Below, piece by piece: positions 5,485-8,399 of a stretch of DNA of 8,399 bases. Where the stretch lies: assembly GCA_903829565.1 (NCBI GenBank), contig CAIKQM010000033.1, positions 1 through 8,399 of the forward strand, given 5' to 3'. Source of the DNA: an uncultured Planctomycetota bacterium (lineage in GTDB: Bacteria > Planctomycetota > UBA1135 > GCA-002686595). The notes below the pieces were generated by a model. That model ran no database searches. It saw only the letters and a program-made list of their open reading frames with translations, and was not told where the DNA came from. Position numbers and translations under genes: made by a program. Numbering within the stretch: the stretch's first letter is position 1; every line of letters starts with the position of its first letter.

Positions 5485-6387
5485 TCAGTCCTTCTTCGTT
5501 TCCGGCGCGTCGGCGTAGACGATGTCTGGATTGTCCCAGCGCACGTCGAGGAAGGTCCACGGCTTCATGTTCGGCCCTGGCTCCAGCAAGCGCGCAGCGC
5601 GCTCCAGATTCTCGACCTTGACCTTGAGCGGGGTCTCCCCCACCGAGGTCCACGGTGCGCGGCCAAACCACACCAAACGCCGCTCTTCCAGACGCAACAC
5701 CACGCCGGGTTGGTCCTTGGAGGCCTGCGCTTCCTGCGAAGCATCGATCACCATCGGCCCCAAGAGCAGCGAGGCCTCGCGATCGAGTTCCGGCCGCACC
5801 ATCTGCGAGAGGCGCAGCGCCTCGGCATGCGGACCGGCGGGCAACTTGTCGCCCGGAACCAAGTTGTCCAGACGACCGTCATTGGGGCCCAGCACAGGCA
5901 AGAAGCCTTGCTCATCATGCGGCGGCACATCATGACCGCCCGGCAACAGAGTGCCATCGCCAGCCACCGTCAAAAGCTCTTGACGAACACGCACGCACGC
6001 GGCGGGCTTCTTGAGCTTGACGGGAATGTCGAGGCTATCGGGCCAGAGCACGCGCACCTCGCCCACTTGGTCGACAAAGGGCAAGAGTGCGATCTCGTCG
6101 CCGATGCGCTCCAAGCCGTGACGGTCTTCCACATCGGTCTTCGGCAACTTGGCTAGCGCAGCAGCCAAATGGCGGTTCCAACGCTGATCGTAGGGCTCAT
6201 CAAAGCGCAGCGTTGACAGAGCCGGATCCACCGTAGTGAAACCAGCCTGCGGTGCATCCGCGGCCACGACCTTCATAGCCCACCAAGCCAACGCCACGCA
6301 CACGACCGGCGGAACCCACACCGGCACGCGGCCGAGGCGGGATCTCGCAGGTTGCGCGGACTTGGACATGCTGGTGGGTGCACTCAC
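5485..6387 (-). CDS. FtsQ/DivIB-like single-pass membrane protein
   Basis: This protein of up to 300 aa has a short basic cytoplasmic N-terminus, one membrane segment (about 22-42) and a large soluble domain, the topology of the division protein FtsQ. The segment VRVLWPDSLDIPVKLKKPAA (111-130), then LTVAGDGTLLPG (139-150) and GFLPVLGPND (161-170), matches in order the FtsQ pattern of a Trp-Pro-x-Ser/Thr-Leu strand, a 'Pro-x-A' turn, a 'D-x-x-G-x-L' strand and an 'LPxLxG' segment. The later region LVWFG (238-242), the KVENLERAARLL helix (257-268) and WTFLDVRWDNPDIVYA (277-292) resemble the final FtsQ beta-domain strands. FtsQ links the FtsBL complex to the divisome. The GTG at 6387 abuts the TGA of the upstream gene; an ATG at 6369 would give 294 aa. 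No Shine-Dalgarno motif is seen at either. No ftsA, ftsZ or mur gene flanks it. The family call rests on pattern and topology, not on a search. Confidence 0.65.
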   Translation of the reverse strand: MSAPTSMSKSAQPARSRLGRVPVWVPPVVCVALAWWAMKVVAADAPQAGFTTVDPALSTLRFDEPYDQRWNRHLAAALAKLPKTDVEDRHGLERIGDEIALLPFVDQVGEVRVLWPDSLDIPVKLKKPAACVRVRQELLTVAGDGTLLPGGHDVPPHDEQGFLPVLGPNDGRLDNLVPGDKLPAGPHAEALRLSQMVRPELDREASLLLGPMVIDASQEAQASKDQPGVVLRLEERRLVWFGRAPWTSVGETPLKVKVENLERAARLLEPGPNMKPWTFLDVRWDNPDIVYADAPETKKD

Positions 6388-6636
6388 TCAGTTGCGGGAA
6401 CCAACCAAGGTGGTGGTCGGTTCGGCGGCCACGGTGGTGACCGTGCGACGCGAAGCCTCTTCGATGTAGAGATCGATGCTCGTCTGGATCTCGATCACCT
6501 CATCGCGCGACAACTGAATCACCTTGGCCGACTGCTGGGCGTGCAGTTCGTGACCCAGCAGGCGCGAAACGATCTTGAGGTTGGCGAGGTGACGCTGGAG
6601 GGCAGTTTGGTTGGGCTTCTTGTCGCTGAGTTCCAT
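6388..6636 (-). CDS. Small hypothetical protein, first gene of the operon
   Basis: This 82-aa protein looks soluble and mostly helical. It runs from a charged N-terminus (MELSDKKPNQ) through two probable helices (about 11-35 and 43-63), the second acidic (RDEVIEIQTSIDLYIEEA), to a Thr-rich tail (65-76). There is no membrane segment, zinc motif or helix-turn-helix that I can recognise. Its TGA is immediately followed by the GTG of the FtsQ-like gene, so it probably leads that transcript. The upstream AGGT is too weak and distant to be a clear Shine-Dalgarno motif. A small adaptor or regulator acting with the membrane proteins is possible but unproven. Confidence 0.6.
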   Translation of the reverse strand: MELSDKKPNQTALQRHLANLKIVSRLLGHELHAQQSAKVIQLSRDEVIEIQTSIDLYIEEASRRTVTTVAAEPTTTLVGSRN

Positions 6637-6798
6637 GTTTCGGTACCTGACCAGCTCGGCTGGGGGTGTGCGGGGTGGGGAAAAGTCCGGTTGCGGGCGT
6701 AACCGCGGTTCGTGTCATCGCAAGGCTGCGCCTGACTTGGTAGATACAGGTTGCCCGCGGCAGGCTCAAGCACGCAGAGCGGGACGGAAACAGAATCG
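6637..6798. promoter_or_regulatory. Divergent intergenic control region
   Basis: This 162-nt gap separates the minus-strand operon from the plus-strand helicase and must hold promoters for both. It contains a perfect 10-bp palindrome, AACCGCGGTT (6701-6710). The left half of that palindrome can also pair with CGGTT at 6688-6692. It also contains a G-rich tract (6661-6680). No clear plus-strand promoter is visible. Confidence 0.5.
6741..6769 (-). promoter_or_regulatory. Possible promoter of the FtsQ-like operon
   Basis: On the minus strand TTGAGC (6769-6764) and TATCTA (6746-6741) are separated by exactly 17 nt, a sigma-70-like layout with imperfect boxes (4 of 6 and 3 of 6). The leader to the start at 6636 would be about 100 nt and would include the palindrome at 6701-6710. 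Confidence 0.25.
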
Positions 6799-8399
6799 TT
6801 GGATCAAGACCACACACGAGGCGGGCGCAGGCGGCGCCCCACTGCGCGATCGGGCGCACCGGAAGGCGCACCTTCAGGCCCCCCTACTAGCCCCACCCAG
6901 CCCTTGGTTTGGCGGGGGTACACGCTCAATGACTTCCAAACCGAGGCGGTGGAAGCCATTGAGGCCGGTTCGGATGTGCTGGTTTCGGCCCCGACCGGGG
7001 CGGGCAAGACCCTGGTAGCCGAATACGCCATCCATGATGCGGTCGCGCGCGGACGGCGGGCGATCTACACCGCCCCCATCAAGGCTCTGTCGAACCAGAA
7101 GTTCCGGGACTTCCGAGCGCAGGGCTTGGACACCGGCTTGATGACGGGCGATGTGACCATTGCACCCGGCGCGCAGGTGCTGGTGATGACCACCGAGATT
7201 CTGCGCAACTCGATTCTGGAGGACCCGCGCTCCTTGTCGGATGTGGGTTGGGTGGTGTTCGACGAGGTCCACTACATGGACGACCTCGAGCGCGGCTCGG
7301 TGTGGGAGGAGTCGCTGATCTTTGCGCCCGCCCACATGCGCTTTGTGTGCCTTTCGGCCACGGTGCCCAATCTCGACGAGTTGGGAGCGTGGTTGTCACA
7401 CATTCGCGGCCGCGACATGCGCGTCGTGCGTTCCGTGCGCCGTCCGGTGCCGCTGCACTGGCTGCTGTACACACCTGTGTCAGGTCCTTTTGACATTGGT
7501 GCGCTGGAAACGGTGCGCAGGCGCGAGATGGGCCACCAACCGCGCGAACGCCATGCCGGTGGTGGTCGCGGTGGTGGCGGGCGCAGGCTGCCGCGCGAAG
7601 CCGTGGAAGCGCCGGATCCGTTGCCGTTGCTGGAAGATCTAGCGGCACGCGGCGATTTGCCGGCTCTCGTGTTCAGCTTTTCACGCAAGGACTGCGAGCG
7701 TCTGGCACGCCGCATGGCGGGCATGGAGCTCGTGACGCGCGAGGAACGCCGGCACATTCTGGAGCTGCAAGAAGAGCTGGTCGAAGCGTACCGCTTGGAA
7801 GACCGCTTCTTGGATGAGGAGATCATGCGTGCGGCGCGCGAAGGCATCGCGTGGCACCACGCCGGCATGCTGCCGATCCACAAGGAAGTGGTCGAGCGGC
7901 TCTTCACAGCCGGTGTGATCCGTCTGCTGTTCACGACCGAGACCTTTGCCTTGGGCATCAACGCACCCGCGCGTTCGGTGGTGTTTGCCGGCTTGCGCAA
8001 GTTTGATGGTGTGCGCTTTGACTATGTGTCGACGCGCGACTTCATGCAGATGGCCGGTCGTGCAGGCCGCCAAGGCCACGACAGCGAAGGCTTGGTCTAC
8101 CTGATGCTCTCGCAGAAGGACCTGCTCGAGGCACCGCTGCGCCGCATCCTGTCGAACGCTCCCGAAGCGGTCGAAAGCCGCTTCCGCTTGTCGTATGGCT
8201 CGATCTTGCACCTCGTCGAGCGCGTGGGCCGCGAGCGTGTGCACGAGGCCTGGGAGAAGAGCTTTGACCGTTGGGCGCATCGCGGCGAGACGCGCAAGCG
8301 CGAAGACAAGTTGCGCCGCGCGCAGCAGCGTGTGGTGCAAGCGCGCTTGGCTGTGTTGGACAAGCTCGGTTACTTGGAAGGCTCGGAGACGACTCCGCG
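6799..8399 (+). CDS. Ski2/Mtr4/HelY-like superfamily II RNA helicase (3' end outside window)
   Basis: At least 533 codons are visible and the gene runs off the right edge. Motifs of the Ski2-like DEVH helicases occur in order (numbering from the chosen start): a Q-like segment LNDFQTEAVEAI, motif I APTGAGKT (64-71), LSNQKFRDF for Ia, motif II DEVH (155-158), motif III SAT (186-188), motif IV near VFSFS (291-295), HHAGM (353-357), motif V TTETFALGINAPA (379-391) and motif VI QMAGRAGR (417-424). These proteins unwind RNA using ATP; in eukaryotes they feed the exosome, and HelY is the actinobacterial relative. A Gly/Arg-rich insert (about 245-268) sits between the two RecA-like domains. The N-terminus is Arg/Pro-rich before the core. 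There is no in-frame ATG before residue 115; the first stop upstream is at 6733, so TTG at 6799 (preceded by GGGACGG) is chosen, with TTG at 6751 or 6904 as alternatives. The DSHCT-type C-terminus, if present, is not visible. Confidence 0.93.
   Translation, partial: MDQDHTRGGRRRRPTARSGAPEGAPSGPPTSPTQPLVWRGYTLNDFQTEAVEAIEAGSDVLVSAPTGAGKTLVAEYAIHDAVARGRRAIYTAPIKALSNQKFRDFRAQGLDTGLMTGDVTIAPGAQVLVMTTEILRNSILEDPRSLSDVGWVVFDEVHYMDDLERGSVWEESLIFAPAHMRFVCLSATVPNLDELGAWLSHIRGRDMRVVRSVRRPVPLHWLLYTPVSGPFDIGALETVRRREMGHQPRERHAGGGRGGGGRRLPREAVEAPDPLPLLEDLAARGDLPALVFSFSRKDCERLARRMAGMELVTREERRHILELQEELVEAYRLEDRFLDEEIMRAAREGIAWHHAGMLPIHKEVVERLFTAGVIRLLFTTETFALGINAPARSVVFAGLRKFDGVRFDYVSTRDFMQMAGRAGRQGHDSEGLVYLMLSQKDLLEAPLRRILSNAPEAVESRFRLSYGSILHLVERVGRERVHEAWEKSFDRWAHRGETRKREDKLRRAQQRVVQARLAVLDKLGYLEGSETTP

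Noticed and set aside
5248..6156. A 302-codon plus-strand open frame
   Set aside because: It is antisense to the FtsQ-like and membrane protein genes and shows no recognisable domain.
7272..8340. Long minus-strand open frames opposite the helicase
   Set aside because: The helicase motifs on the plus strand are unambiguous; the opposite frames are Ser/Arg- or Ala/His-rich shadows.

Overview
The window is GC-rich bacterial chromosomal DNA, tightly packed with genes and with no visible mobile element, CRISPR array, tRNA or rRNA. The organism cannot be fixed from the sequence. Several traits suggest a GC-rich, Gram-negative-type environmental lineage: mostly absent Shine-Dalgarno motifs, an ECF-like sigma factor carrying a C-terminal zinc motif, a Ski2/HelY-type helicase and an isolated FtsQ-like protein. 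Planctomycetota or a neighbouring phylum is my best guess, held at low confidence.

Three gene blocks are visible. (A) A minus-strand translation and signalling block runs, in transcription order, as rplM (L13), rpsI (S9), yebC/pmpR, a response-regulator-like protein with a degenerate GGDEF domain, and an ECF-like sigma factor (positions 3808 down to 45). A terminator-like hairpin separates rpsI from yebC. A structured 171-nt spacer separates yebC from the REC-GGDEF gene. (B) A minus-strand four-gene operon (6636 down to 3955) encodes an 82-aa helical protein, a single-pass FtsQ-like protein, a polytopic membrane protein and a protein with a signal/anchor segment and two further membrane segments. 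Its genes abut or overlap by 0-1 nt, so they are very probably co-transcribed and translationally coupled. (C) A plus-strand Ski2/Mtr4/HelY-like helicase starts near 6799, diverges from block B and runs off the right edge.

Block A joins core ribosomal proteins to YebC, a factor linked to translation, and then to two regulators: a REC domain on a catalytically dead GGDEF, and a sigma factor that seems to carry its own zinc anti-sigma-like motif. Block B looks like an envelope-associated module of unknown purpose around an FtsQ/POTRA-like protein. It is the part of the window most likely to be poorly described. Nothing here amounts to a proven new system. The best leads are the sigma-zinc fusion, the degenerate GGDEF partner, the block B operon and the structured spacers.
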